Assembly (NCBI GenBank): GCA_964628905.1
Contig: CAZVNS010000002.1
Span: 61,002-125,001 of the forward strand
DNA from: JAJPXC01 sp964628905
Lineage (GTDB): Bacteria; Bacteroidota; Bacteroidia; Bacteroidales; Muribaculaceae
Direction: 5' to 3'
Length of the DNA: 64,000 nucleotides
Positions 51,903 through 60,030 of the stretch are shown piece by piece. The translations under genes were made by a program, and so were the position numbers. Each line of letters starts with the position of its first letter. Position 1 is the first letter of the stretch. Under the pieces are notes generated by a model that saw only the letters and a program-made list of their open reading frames with translations, did not search any database and was not told where the DNA came from.

Positions 51903-52592
51903 TTACTTCTTGAAGAAGTTCTTGCTGCGTAATCTGCGTTCCAGACGACGCTCTTCGCGTGATGCGGTGGGGTTGGTTTCGCAGAAGTTGACTTCGTCGT
52001 CAAAGCAGGCATCGATATTGGCGCTGAGGTTGTCCCACATCTGCCTTGACTCTATTTTTGTTTTACAGTAGCGTATAGAGTTGTCAGCGTCGATGTTCAT
52101 TCGCTTGGCCATCTCTTCTACGTCGATGTCGGCGCCGATCAGGTTGATGGTCCAGCCGATTTCGCGCAGCTCAGAGATGAGCTTTGACACCTTCTCCCAG
52201 TTATAAATGCGTGAGGAGTTTTCGTAGCCGTCGGTCATGATGGTGACGATGCCTGTGGCGTCCTCGTGGGTCTCGCTGATAGCCTTGAGCTCGGACAGAG
52301 TCGAGCCCACGGCATCAAGCAGAGGTGTGCTTCCACAGGGATGGTAATCCTCTTGTGTGATGTCGCGCGCATCTTCAGGTTTAGCGTTCTTGATCAGGTA
52401 GCGCGAGGGCACTTGTGGGTGGCCCTGAAAAGCATAGATTGAGACAAAGGAGTTGATTGTGTCGGCGTTTTTCTTAGCATTAGCACGAATTACGTTGAGC
52501 GTTTCGTTGCATCCTGAGATGGTTTCGTTGGTCATGTCGCACATCGAACCGCTTTCGTCGAGGATGATGAGATTGAATACAGTGGCTTTCAT
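51903..52592 (-). CDS. von Willebrand factor A (vWA) domain protein
   Basis: The 229-residue soluble protein is almost all vWA domain. The metal-ion (MIDAS) residues are intact: D12-x-S14-x-S16 in LDESGSMCDM, T89 in CGSTPLLDAVG and D121 in IMTDGYENS. The last 40 residues are basic (SREERRLERRLRSKNFFKK). No membrane segment or signal peptide is seen. It follows the NUDIX regulator by 29 bases on the same strand and ends at a strong terminator, so the two make a two-gene operon. Partner and function are unknown. Confidence 0.85.
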   Translation of the reverse strand: MKATVFNLIILDESGSMCDMTNETISGCNETLNVIRANAKKNADTINSFVSIYAFQGHPQVPSRYLIKNAKPEDARDITQEDYHPCGSTPLLDAVGSTLSELKAISETHEDATGIVTIMTDGYENSSRIYNWEKVSKLISELREIGWTINLIGADIDVEEMAKRMNIDADNSIRYCKTKIESRQMWDNLSANIDACFDDEVNFCETNPTASREERRLERRLRSKNFFKK

Positions 52593-52621
52593 AGAAATTA
52601 AATAATTGAAAATGAATATGA

Positions 52622-53410
52622 TTAGAAATTAAACAAGTCCTTGGTTGATCCCTCGTCGCCCTCTTCGGAGGGCAAGTTGTCGTTTTTTTCGGCAATGAAT
52701 GTGAATAGTTTGCGGTGGCGCCCCGAGGCCATCGGATGCACTGTCGGCATCGCCGTCATGCATTCACAGTCATCTTCGCATGCCATGTCGTTGTGCATGT
52801 CGGGTATATTGATGTTGGCCTCGATCACGGTGCCCGACTGCAGAGCCTTGCGCTGGAAATTGCGACGGTCGTAGGTGCAGCCAGCTATGGCCTCGTAGAC
52901 GCGCTGCAGCTCGGAGATGGTGAACACCTCGTTGAGTAGCTTGAAAGCCAATGGCTTAACTCGCATCGCTTCCTTGATGTGCTGTCGCGCTTGGGTGATT
53001 ATCTGATAGTGGTCGAAGGCCATCGGGGGGAGATATTCGAGGTCGAACCACCGGGCGTCGCTTGCGTCGTCGCCGGCCACGAGGTTGTAGTCGGAGTGGC
53101 GCACCAGGGCGATGAACGCCACGGTGATCACTCGCTCACGGGGGTCGCGGCCCACGTCGGAGAACGTGCGGAACTGCTCCATGTAGATATTGGTAAGTCC
53201 TGTCTCCTCCTGAAGCTCGCGGCTGGCGGCTTGCTCGATGGTCTCGTCGATCTTCATGAAGCCGCCGGGGAGCGCCCACATCCCTTTGTAGGGTTCGAGG
53301 CCTCGCTCAATCAGCAGTATCTTCAGCTCTGAGCCGTCGAAACCGAAGATTACGCAGTCGGCTGTGACCGCCGGGTGGGGATATTTATATGTGTATGTTT
53401 TGTTGTCCAT
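52622..53410 (-). CDS. NUDIX-domain transcriptional regulator, NrtR type
   Basis: The 262-residue protein has an N-terminal NUDIX domain with a complete box at residues 50-72 (G50, E56, R64-E65-L66-x-E68-E69-x-G71-L72), so it may still hydrolyse an ADP-ribose-like ligand. A winged-helix part follows (FTISELQRVYEAIAGCTYDR near 163-182, GRHRKLFTF near 230), as in NrtR regulators of NAD metabolism and in relatives such as AraR. An unusual insert at about 201-228 holds three cysteines (C211, C215, C217). The upstream region has three matching palindromes over the promoter, so autorepression is likely. Confidence 0.85.
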   Translation of the reverse strand: MDNKTYTYKYPHPAVTADCVIFGFDGSELKILLIERGLEPYKGMWALPGGFMKIDETIEQAASRELQEETGLTNIYMEQFRTFSDVGRDPRERVITVAFIALVRHSDYNLVAGDDASDARWFDLEYLPPMAFDHYQIITQARQHIKEAMRVKPLAFKLLNEVFTISELQRVYEAIAGCTYDRRNFQRKALQSGTVIEANINIPDMHNDMACEDDCECMTAMPTVHPMASGRHRKLFTFIAEKNDNLPSEEGDEGSTKDLFNF

Positions 53411-53417
53411 AATTCGT

Positions 53418-53492
53418 TTGCGTCATTTTGACACTGCAAATGTAATGCGTCATTTTGACGCATGCAAATTTTTGTGCGTAAAAATGACGCAT
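53418..53492 (-). promoter_or_regulatory. Triple operator over the NUDIX-vWA operon promoter
   Basis: Three copies of the 19-bp dyad ATGCGTCA-N3-TGACGCAT lie here: 53418-53436 (diverged), 53445-53463 (perfect, ATGCGTCATTTTGACGCAT) and 53474-53492 (one arm perfect). On the minus strand TACATTTG (53437-53444) is the -7 box and TTTG (53465-53468) the -33 box, with a 20-base spacer. The perfect dyad fills the spacer and the first covers the start region. Confidence 0.85.
53437..53468 (-). promoter_or_regulatory. Promoter of the NUDIX-vWA operon
   Basis: TTTG (53465-53468), 20 bases, TACATTTG (53437-53444) on the minus strand is a near-consensus Bacteroidetes promoter. The NUDIX ATG is 27 bases downstream. 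Confidence 0.8.
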
Positions 53493-53514
53493 TTAACGTA
53501 TATTAACAATCTCA

Positions 53515-53544
53515 TCGGCGGCACCGCCGAGCACAGTTGTGCTC
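53515..53544. terminator. Overlapping hairpins between the DUF5686 and NUDIX genes
   Basis: TCGGCG (53515-53520) pairs with CGCCGA (53525-53530), and GAGCACA (53529-53535) with TGTGCTC (53538-53544). Their shared bases make the two stems mutually exclusive at the base. They lie about 160-190 bases beyond the DUF5686 stop. Confidence 0.45.
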
Positions 53545-53593
53545 CGCCTCATGGCTGCAAATCATTTAATCTCCAATGACACAGTTGATTGTA

Positions 53594-53628
53594 CCCACAA
53601 GCAGGGCCTCTACCCGGAGCGTCCGCGG
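53594..53628 (+). repeat. REP-like dispersed repeat, copy 8
   Basis: CCCACAAGCAGGGCCTCTAC and then CCGGAGCGTCCGCGG: the right half is perfect, the left half diverged. It lies 26 bases left of copy 9. Confidence 0.75.
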
Positions 53629-53653
53629 TATTGAGAGCGTAACAGCCTCCCCT

Positions 53654-53687
53654 GCGAACAGTAGGGTCGCTCCCTGGAGCGTCCGCG
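53654..53687 (+). repeat. REP-like dispersed repeat, copy 9
   Basis: GCGAACAGTAGGGTCGCTCC and then CTGGAGCGTCCGCG is a well-preserved copy in the same orientation as copy 8 and 16 bases from the DUF5686 stop. Confidence 0.88.
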
Positions 53688-53703
53688 ATGGGAGGGGGCG
53701 GGG

Positions 53704-56244
53704 TTAAAAAGTGAGGTGGATGGAGGCGCGGATGCCGGAGCGCGAGATGCCGGGGTTGTTGCGGTAGTTGAGGCGCCACACGTAGTCGACACGGAAGAAG
53801 CGGAGCACGTTGTCGAGTCCGACCGACAGCTCCATATAGGGTGTGTGGCCCAGGCGCTGAGTGTTGCAAATCTCGGGGAAGCGGAAGAGCGCGGGGTCGT
53901 GGCGCGGGTCGTTCTTGACGCTCAGATGCCCGGCGTAACCGCGGAACGACACCACTTCGCGGAGTTTCAGCTTCTTAAAATATGGGATGTAGTTGAACAG
54001 CGCGCCGTTGAGCCAATAAGTCACGTCCCACGTTCCGTAGGTGTCGGTGAGGAATTCCAGGGGGTTGAGCAGGGAGAAGCTCTCTGGCTCGATCAAGTAA
54101 GAGATGTTGGCGTTGGGTGTCAGAAGCGAGGTGTATGGCACGCGGCTCCAAACGTGTCCCCCGCGGAGGGCCACATCGACATAACCGAATGCTGAGAGCC
54201 AGAAACGCTGATTGTATGTGGCCTCGGTGCGGTTGATGGTCCACATGCTGCCGAGCCAACCTTTGGGGCTGATGGTGTGGCTCAGGGAGAACACCGGGGC
54301 GTCGAGGTTGATGGGGATGCGCTCGGTCTTGGTCTGATAGAACTTTTCGCCGGGTGCGTAGCGCAGCGTCAGTGAGAATTCCCCCTGGTCGAAGTGGCTG
54401 TATGAGCGACCGTCGCCGGTGATGAACGGCATCAGAGGGGTTGCTTCCTGCCGGATAAGGTTGGCGCTGGCTTGGAGTGAGAAGTTGTTGTACAGCTCAA
54501 GCTCGTAGGTCAGGTCGGTGGTGCGTCGATAGGTCATCTGGTTGTTGTCCATGCGTGTGATCGACGAGAATAGCATGTCGATGTTGGAGAAGTAGGCGGG
54601 ATGATGGCCTATCTGGTCTACATCGTAGGTGTGGTTGACGCGTAGGCTGTGCACCGGGAACTCGCGGCTGTGCAACTTTTTGTCGATAAACGAGTATTCC
54701 AGTTCACCGGAATATTTCCAGCGATGGTCGTGCAGGCCGTAGGCGCCATATCCTCGGGCAAACCACCGCTTCGACAGGGCCGATGTGGTGAGCCCTCCCA
54801 CTTGAAGTCGCCAACCTTCGAGGTCGTTGTGGCTCACAAACTCCTCGATGGGGCCGATGTCGACGGGCGATCCGTTGGGGGTGTGCACATATCCCGTTGC
54901 AAAGAGCTTGATGGTGCGCTCGGTCCAGTAGTATAGGGGTACGTGGCGTAGCTCCTTCATCAGATTGTCGACCCGCGCCTCGTTGCGGCTTATGGGCAAT
55001 ATGCGCTGCTGCTGCCAATAGAGGTTGTCGCGGTTGTAGGCCAGCGAGTCGGTAACAGTGCGGGCCATGCCGTCGAGTATGTCTTGATGCGGTGAGGGGT
55101 CAAAGTTGTGGCCGGTATAGGCGGTATTGCGGCGCACATACAGGCTGGGTGTACCCGGAAGCAGCTGCAGCTCCACCACCATGTCGTCGAGAGTCTTCAG
55201 TCGCGAACCGTCGGGAGCGCGGTCAAACTCCTGGTTGATGTAGATGTTCTGGATGAAGTTGAGGTTGATGTCGCGCGGCACACCCATCTCCACTCGGCGT
55301 ATGAACATTGTGGTGTCGTTGACCGGCACATACACCCGGCCGGTGAAGCCGAAGGATGATGTGTTGTGAGACACGAAGCTCAGCACTATGCACCGCTCAT
55401 CGCCCAACTGCACCGTGTCGGTAAGGTAAAACTTATAGAAGTCTGTGGCGATACGTCCGAGGGGGCTGACGAAGCGGTTTTTGAGCAGGTTGATGTCGTT
55501 CTGATACAGGTCAATCTCGCGGAAGGCGTCGCTGAGCATCTCTGATAGGTTTTCCTGATTTGACATCACATCGTCGACCCCCGCGCGGCGCGAGCCGGTC
55601 ACGTATTCGCGCTCACTCTCAGGGTCGTGGCGGTAAAGCACGTCGGAAGTCTTCTCACGCACCGACAAGGTTAGCACCGGTTTGCCGGTCACCTCGTTGG
55701 TGTCGATGTGGTTGTTGAGGAAGCCGAAGCGGTTGAACATCCCACTGTCGGCTTGGTCGATGGTGAAGTTGTTGATGCCCATCGTGATGCGCTCATACTT
55801 CGAGTAGTTGTAGAAGGGTTGTCGGCGCGGATCAGTCAGGTGCTGGTGGTTTTTGATTGACTCGGCGAAGTCGACCGCAGGGTTGTTCTTCTTGTGATAC
55901 TTCCCCGGGGCACGTTGCACTGTCACCTCCTTCAATGTGACGGATGATGGTGAGAGGGGTATGGTGATTGTCTTCTTCCCCATGGGTACCGTGACAGTCT
56001 TTTGATTATAGCCTAACACCTGGGCGGTGACTCGGCGGTCGTCGTTGCGGAATATAATTGTCGCCACCCCCCGGTCGCCAGCGAGGGCGCCGCCGTTGGT
56101 GCCCGGCAGAAGCACTGAGGCATAAGGTATGCGCTCGCCTGATAGCGAGTCGGTGACTATGACCTTCACCTTGTCGACAGTATATGACTGGGCGCTGACA
56201 AGCAGTGAGCACAGCGATGATATGAGGAGCAGCAGATAACGCAT
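53704..56244 (-). CDS. DUF5686 / carboxypeptidase-regulatory-like domain outer-membrane protein
   Basis: The 846-residue protein has a signal peptide (MRYLLLLISSLCSLLVSA), an N-terminal carboxypeptidase-D-like beta domain (VIVTDSLSGERIPYASVLLPGTNGGALAG) to about residue 105, and a long DUF5686 region ending in alternating strands with a C-terminal aromatic residue (RASIHLTF), as in outer-membrane beta-barrels. The arrangement is common in Bacteroidetes; function is unknown, but assembly or surface roles are likely. The gene has no close neighbour upstream on the same strand. Confidence 0.85.
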   Translation of the reverse strand: MRYLLLLISSLCSLLVSAQSYTVDKVKVIVTDSLSGERIPYASVLLPGTNGGALAGDRGVATIIFRNDDRRVTAQVLGYNQKTVTVPMGKKTITIPLSPSSVTLKEVTVQRAPGKYHKKNNPAVDFAESIKNHQHLTDPRRQPFYNYSKYERITMGINNFTIDQADSGMFNRFGFLNNHIDTNEVTGKPVLTLSVREKTSDVLYRHDPESEREYVTGSRRAGVDDVMSNQENLSEMLSDAFREIDLYQNDINLLKNRFVSPLGRIATDFYKFYLTDTVQLGDERCIVLSFVSHNTSSFGFTGRVYVPVNDTTMFIRRVEMGVPRDINLNFIQNIYINQEFDRAPDGSRLKTLDDMVVELQLLPGTPSLYVRRNTAYTGHNFDPSPHQDILDGMARTVTDSLAYNRDNLYWQQQRILPISRNEARVDNLMKELRHVPLYYWTERTIKLFATGYVHTPNGSPVDIGPIEEFVSHNDLEGWRLQVGGLTTSALSKRWFARGYGAYGLHDHRWKYSGELEYSFIDKKLHSREFPVHSLRVNHTYDVDQIGHHPAYFSNIDMLFSSITRMDNNQMTYRRTTDLTYELELYNNFSLQASANLIRQEATPLMPFITGDGRSYSHFDQGEFSLTLRYAPGEKFYQTKTERIPINLDAPVFSLSHTISPKGWLGSMWTINRTEATYNQRFWLSAFGYVDVALRGGHVWSRVPYTSLLTPNANISYLIEPESFSLLNPLEFLTDTYGTWDVTYWLNGALFNYIPYFKKLKLREVVSFRGYAGHLSVKNDPRHDPALFRFPEICNTQRLGHTPYMELSVGLDNVLRFFRVDYVWRLNYRNNPGISRSGIRASIHLTF

Positions 56245-56284
56245 AGGGATATCAATGTGCGTTATTAACGCTTGAACAGTGGTG

Positions 56285-56311
56285 TTTGATGGTGAAAAAT
56301 GCTTAATTTTG
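56285..56311 (+). promoter_or_regulatory. Possible promoter of the CYTH gene
   Basis: TAATTTTG (56304-56311) fits the -7 box. TTTG (56285-56288) lies 15 bases upstream, a shorter spacing than usual. The ATG is 36 bases downstream. Confidence 0.45.
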
Positions 56312-56346
56312 CAGAAAATCGCACAAAGTTACCAAATATCACGATT

Positions 56347-56805
56347 ATGGCTACTGAAATCGAGCGAAAATTTATAGTGGACAACACCGAGTTCAAGGCG
56401 ATGGCTGAATCGTCGACACGTATCACACAGGGTTATCTGTCGGCCTTGATTGACGCCACAGTGAGGGTGCGCACCCGCGGTGACCGCGGGTATCTCACCG
56501 TCAAGGGGCGCAATCAGGGGGCTGTGCGCTCTGAATGGGAGTATGAAATACCGGTCGACGACGCTCGTCAGATGCTCAAGTTGTCGCAGACACCGCTGCT
56601 CGACAAGACGCGCTACATAGTGCCCTTCGGCGGCCACCGCTGGGAGATAGACGAGTTTCATGGAGCTCTCGCCGGGCTGATACTCGCTGAGGTGGAGCTT
56701 CCGGCAGCTGACACCGAGGTAGAGCTACCTCCTTTCGTCGGCACCGAGGTGACTCACGACCCGCGCTACTATAACTCCACCCTCGCCGCCTCCCTCACCA
56801 AGTAG
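56347..56805 (+). CDS. CYTH-domain protein (triphosphatase/adenylyl cyclase fold)
   Basis: This 152-residue protein has the CYTH motif EIERKF at residues 4-9, then TRITQGYLS, VRVRTRGDRGYLTVKG, KTRYIVPFGGHRWEIDEFHG and LILAEVEL, whose charged residues line a tunnel that binds triphosphates with metal. Small bacterial members mostly hydrolyse inorganic triphosphate or thiamine triphosphate. The ATG at 56347 is chosen because it directly precedes the EIERKF motif. Confidence 0.92.
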   Translation: MATEIERKFIVDNTEFKAMAESSTRITQGYLSALIDATVRVRTRGDRGYLTVKGRNQGAVRSEWEYEIPVDDARQMLKLSQTPLLDKTRYIVPFGGHRWEIDEFHGALAGLILAEVELPAADTEVELPPFVGTEVTHDPRYYNSTLAASLTK

Positions 56806-56810
56806 GGCGG

Positions 56811-56853
56811 GTCTGACAGGTCCGACAGGTCCGACGAGTCTGACAGGTCGGAG
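56811..56853. repeat. 9-bp tandem array, GTCYGACAG type
   Basis: Units GTCTGACAG, GTCCGACAG, GTCCGACGA, GTCTGACAG and GTCGGAG follow each other without slip. It starts 5 bases after the CYTH stop and runs to within 1 base of the stop of the small exported ORF on the other strand. The same unit occurs at 5705-5735. Confidence 0.85.
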
Positions 56854-56854
56854 T

Positions 56855-57016
56855 TTAGAGCAGGGGGAGTGTGAGGAAGAAGCGGGCACCGCGGTCGTAG
56901 TCTTTGGCTGTGTTGAGCTGTTGGCTGAGTTGTCCTACAGAGGGTGTTTGGGCGGTTGCGGCTGACGCAACGATGGCGCATATGAGTATTGCTGCCAGAG
57001 ATTTAAGAGAGGTCAT
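56855..57016 (-). CDS. Small exported protein, possibly truncated
   Basis: This 53-residue frame starts with a credible signal peptide (MTSLKSLAAILICAIVASAA, cut near TAQ) followed by SVGQLSQQLNTAKDYDRGAR and FFLTLPLL. The mature part is only about 30 residues and ends where the 9-bp array begins, so it may be a truncated larger protein. It lies 98 bases downstream of a HAD phosphatase gene on the same strand. No relative is recognised. Confidence 0.5.
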   Translation of the reverse strand: MTSLKSLAAILICAIVASAATAQTPSVGQLSQQLNTAKDYDRGARFFLTLPLL

Positions 57017-57114
57017 CGGAGTTTGATGTGGTAATTTTGTACCCGCCAAGGTAACAAAACCCGGCAATCTCCGATTTTTTGTTAAATATGTCTCCAAATT
57101 GTCACAAAAGTGTA

Positions 57115-57705
57115 TTATCGGCGGAATTGGCGGTAATGTGGCTCGTCGGCGGCGGCAAGGAGTTCGCTGTCGCCGCGGGAGTCGCCGTAGGCTATCAGCC
57201 GCGCCCAACTCTGCGGGGGTATCAGCTGCTTGAGTCGGCGCACCTTCTCGGCTCCGATGCAGTTGGGGGTGGCGAAGCGTCCAGAAAGTTGGCCGTTCTC
57301 CACAGCCATGCGGGTGCCGATCACGGTGATGCGTCGGTCGATGAAGAATGGCTTTACCCACTCCTCTAGGCTTGCCGTGACTATCACCACACGATGGCCA
57401 AGCTCGATGGCGCGGTGGATGGCTTCAAGGGCCTGCGGACGCAGTAGATCAGCATGATATGTGGCAAATGAGTCGGCATATTGTTCGAATTGGGTCGATG
57501 GCATACGGCGTAGCACTTTGCCGAGGAGTCGCTCCTTCACCTTGCTCCGGCCGATGATGCGGAGGTAGGCCAACAATATCAGCGGCGACATCTGTAGCAT
57601 CAGCCGGTAGTAGCGGCAACGCCCCACCACATGTTTGATGAAGAGTGGCAGGGAGTCGCGGCGGGTGATGGTGCCGTCGAAGTCGAAGGCTGAGATGGTG
57701 AACAT
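57115..57705 (-). CDS. HAD-IB family phosphatase (phosphoserine-phosphatase-like)
   Basis: The 196-residue protein has motif I FDFDGTITRRDSLPLF (D8, D10), a helical cap (VVGRCRYYRLMLQMSPLILLAYLRI), motif II VIVTASLEEWVKPFF and motif III/IV GDSRGDSELLAAADEPHY. The arrangement fits the SerB/CicA-like group that act on phosphoserine, phosphatidyl-glycerophosphate or histidinol phosphate; which one is not clear. It follows the lipoprotein gene by 3 bases, so they are probably cotranscribed. Confidence 0.88.
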   Translation of the reverse strand: MFTISAFDFDGTITRRDSLPLFIKHVVGRCRYYRLMLQMSPLILLAYLRIIGRSKVKERLLGKVLRRMPSTQFEQYADSFATYHADLLRPQALEAIHRAIELGHRVVIVTASLEEWVKPFFIDRRITVIGTRMAVENGQLSGRFATPNCIGAEKVRRLKQLIPPQSWARLIAYGDSRGDSELLAAADEPHYRQFRR

Positions 57706-57708
57706 CCC

Positions 57709-58185
57709 CTATTTCCAGGCTTTTAGATAATAGGTATAGACGTTGCCGTCGGGCGAATTGTAGGTGAGCTCGATATTTGAGTCGGAGAGCTTGACGATAT
57801 GGAGCTGGTTGACCCCGGCGATGAGGTGTGTGGCGGCGGGGGGGGAGTAGCGCCAGGCGGTAGAGGGGTCGCTGACCGAAGAGTCGTCGTGATGGCCGAA
57901 GTCGAGGGTAAGCTCATCTCCCTGCTGGCTCCATGAGCCCCAGCGGGAGTTGTAGTCGAGTTCGGATATGATTTCTGTCATCTGTATCACCGAGTTTTGG
58001 AAAGCCCAGAAGATGTTGCCCGTGTACTGGGTGTCTACTTGGCCGTTGACGCGGATTTCGGTGAGTTTCCATTGGCCGTACCAGGGGCCGATGTCGCCAT
58101 TGTTGCTGTTGCAGCCACTTGAGATGATGCTGGTTATCAGCGCTGTCAGCATCGCAATGATGTATCTTTGAGTTGATGTTTTCAT
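57709..58185 (-). CDS. Lipocalin-like lipoprotein
   Basis: This 158-residue protein starts MKTSTQRYIIAMLTALITSI and has the lipobox ISSGC, so it is predicted to be lipid-anchored. The mature part begins with GPWYGQWKLTEIRVNGQ, the GxW signature of lipocalin-like domains common in Bacteroidetes, followed by alternating strands (SRWGSWSQQGDELTLDFGHHD). Ligand unknown. It lies between the Wzi-like gene (5 bases upstream) and the HAD gene, making a three-gene run. Confidence 0.78.
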   Translation of the reverse strand: MKTSTQRYIIAMLTALITSIISSGCNSNNGDIGPWYGQWKLTEIRVNGQVDTQYTGNIFWAFQNSVIQMTEIISELDYNSRWGSWSQQGDELTLDFGHHDDSSVSDPSTAWRYSPPAATHLIAGVNQLHIVKLSDSNIELTYNSPDGNVYTYYLKAWK

Positions 58186-58190
58186 AAGTG

Positions 58191-59696
58191 TCAGAGGGTG
58201 AGTTTGCCTGAATAGCTTACGGTAACGAGCGCTCCGAAGTTGTTGCCTTGGAGTCGACCGGCGTCGAAGGCTGCCTGAGCGCCTACGGCGAGGCCATTGA
58301 CTTGGGGTAGGCGGTAGTTGCACTCAAGGAGCATTGATGTCGACTCGCGGGGGGTGATGTAGGGGATGAGCCCGGTGCCGAACCCTTTGCGGTAGGTCAG
58401 CAGCATGCGATAATCGAGGTCGGCGGTGATGTCGCCCAGCACACCTAAGTGAAAACCGCGCAGGCGGTTGCACAGAAATTGGTTTTGCCCCTGGAGGTTG
58501 TACAGCGGTGAGGGCATCACCGGGGTGCCTATCGCGAGTCCGTAGACCTGATAGCCGTTCTGGAGGGAGTTGTTGTAGTAGTTGTCGTAGCCGGTGGCCT
58601 GGCCGGTGAGGGTGGTGCCGGGGGCGTCGACGGGGTCCCAGTGGATGGGCCCCGACTGGTTGCGGAAGTCGAAGTATTCGACCACGGCTCCGCAGACTAT
58701 ACCCCGCTCGACGCGTTTGTATTCCAAGCCCCAGAGGCCGTCGAGGCCGTTGAGCTTGCCCACGCCTGAGCCGTCCTCCCATATCCACTGGAAGTAGCCG
58801 TAGACCTTGTCGCCGTTGCCCAGGCGGTAGCGGGCTTTCAGGTCCCACGAGCCTACATGGTTGCCCTTGACATACTCCTCGCCCCACTGCGGAATGATCA
58901 TGTCGGTGAAGTTGGAGAGCTTGAGCTTGCGCTTCTGATAGCTCGTGACCTTACCGTCGACGTAGGTCGACATGTCGCCTGAGAACTGTCCCGCAGCCTG
59001 GCATCCCAATGTCACGGAGAAGCGCTCCGAGGGCTTGGTGCGGAAGTAGGCGCGCTTATAGTTGTACCACCACCCCTGGTTGAGGCGGCCGTAGTAGAAG
59101 TTGAAGTGGTCGCGGGTCCAGTCGTTGTCGGTCGATTTGTTAAAGCCCAACTCACCCTGGATCTGCACCCACCCGTTGGTGAAGGGTATGTTCTGGAAGT
59201 CTATGAAGCCCACGCGGAAGCCCGGCAGGGGGCGGGTGTTGCCGCTGAAGGTGATGTCGCCGCTCGACAGCTTGGAGTCAACCAGCCCCGACTCATACTC
59301 CTTGAGACCGGCGGTGAGGAACACCCCGCGGTACTTCACCTCACCGTAGAGCTGCTGCACCCAAGCCCTGGGGGGGTGCATCTCATGGGTGTACCATGTC
59401 TTTGCCTCGGCATTGTATTTGTCGTAGGTGATGCTCGAGGCGTAGCCGCCGATGAGGTCCAGCCCCGCGCCCCAGCTGAAGCGGCGGTCAAGCCCCAGGG
59501 GCTTCCACGCCTTGGCCCGGAGCTGGGCGCCGTAGGGCGATGTGGTGACGCCGTGGCGGTTGTTGGTGATAAGCGTTGGCGCGAAGTTGCCGCTGCCGGC
59601 ATTGCCGCTTATGCTGGCCTGATAGTTGAGTTCTACGTCGGCCATCACCGTCAGGCAACCCATGGCTATCGTTATGGTCAAGAGTGGTAAGCGCAT
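58191..59696 (-). CDS. Capsule assembly Wzi-family outer-membrane protein
   Basis: The 501-residue protein has a signal peptide (MRLPLLTITIAMGCLTVMA) and a long series of amphipathic strands with aromatic ends, as in an 18-strand barrel such as Wzi. Wzi anchors capsular polysaccharide at the surface. Motifs such as YGEVKYRGVFLTAGLKEYE and FDFRNQSGPIHWDP fit the Bacteroidetes members. The ATG at 59696 precedes the signal peptide; a further upstream ATG lacks support. On the minus strand TATTTTTG (59717-59724) is a possible -7 box. Confidence 0.83.
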   Translation of the reverse strand: MRLPLLTITIAMGCLTVMADVELNYQASISGNAGSGNFAPTLITNNRHGVTTSPYGAQLRAKAWKPLGLDRRFSWGAGLDLIGGYASSITYDKYNAEAKTWYTHEMHPPRAWVQQLYGEVKYRGVFLTAGLKEYESGLVDSKLSSGDITFSGNTRPLPGFRVGFIDFQNIPFTNGWVQIQGELGFNKSTDNDWTRDHFNFYYGRLNQGWWYNYKRAYFRTKPSERFSVTLGCQAAGQFSGDMSTYVDGKVTSYQKRKLKLSNFTDMIIPQWGEEYVKGNHVGSWDLKARYRLGNGDKVYGYFQWIWEDGSGVGKLNGLDGLWGLEYKRVERGIVCGAVVEYFDFRNQSGPIHWDPVDAPGTTLTGQATGYDNYYNNSLQNGYQVYGLAIGTPVMPSPLYNLQGQNQFLCNRLRGFHLGVLGDITADLDYRMLLTYRKGFGTGLIPYITPRESTSMLLECNYRLPQVNGLAVGAQAAFDAGRLQGNNFGALVTVSYSGKLTL

Positions 59697-59734
59697 AGTG
59701 TGATGATTTATAATTGCAAAAATACATAAAATAG

Positions 59735-59765
59735 TTGACCATTTGCACAAAATGATGTAAATTTG
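59735..59765 (+). promoter_or_regulatory. Promoter of the 78-aa ORF and aguA
   Basis: TTG (59735-59737), 20 bases, TAAATTTG (59758-59765) matches the Bacteroidetes pattern. It lies 28 bases before the ATG of the first gene and would drive the 78-aa ORF, aguA and aguB. Confidence 0.65.
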
Positions 59766-59793
59766 ACCCCACTAACATGATATATGTTTGAAA

Positions 59794-60030
59794 ATGTATG
59801 ATATAACACAATATTTCGATTCATTGCTCAGCGAACACGACAGCATCGACATCGCCGAGTCGGAGTTCCGAAAGGCCCTGGCCGAGGACCCCGAATTGGC
59901 CGCTGAATACAGCGAATGGTGCCATGCGGTGGGTAGCACCGAAAAGCGCGGCTTCCTCGACTATGCCGATGAATACAAGGAGATGCGCGACTCAGTGTGG
60001 GACTCGCTTCACGACTACGACGATGAATGA
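59794..60030 (+). CDS. Small acidic protein of unknown function, upstream of aguA
   Basis: This 78-residue protein is very acidic (SIDIAESEFRKALAEDPELA, ending YDDE) and helical, with no domain I can name. The ATG at 59794 is preferred to a TTG two codons earlier. Its end overlaps the aguA start by 8 bases, so it is translationally coupled to the putrescine genes. It has a good promoter. Confidence 0.7.
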   Translation: MYDITQYFDSLLSEHDSIDIAESEFRKALAEDPELAAEYSEWCHAVGSTEKRGFLDYADEYKEMRDSVWDSLHDYDDE

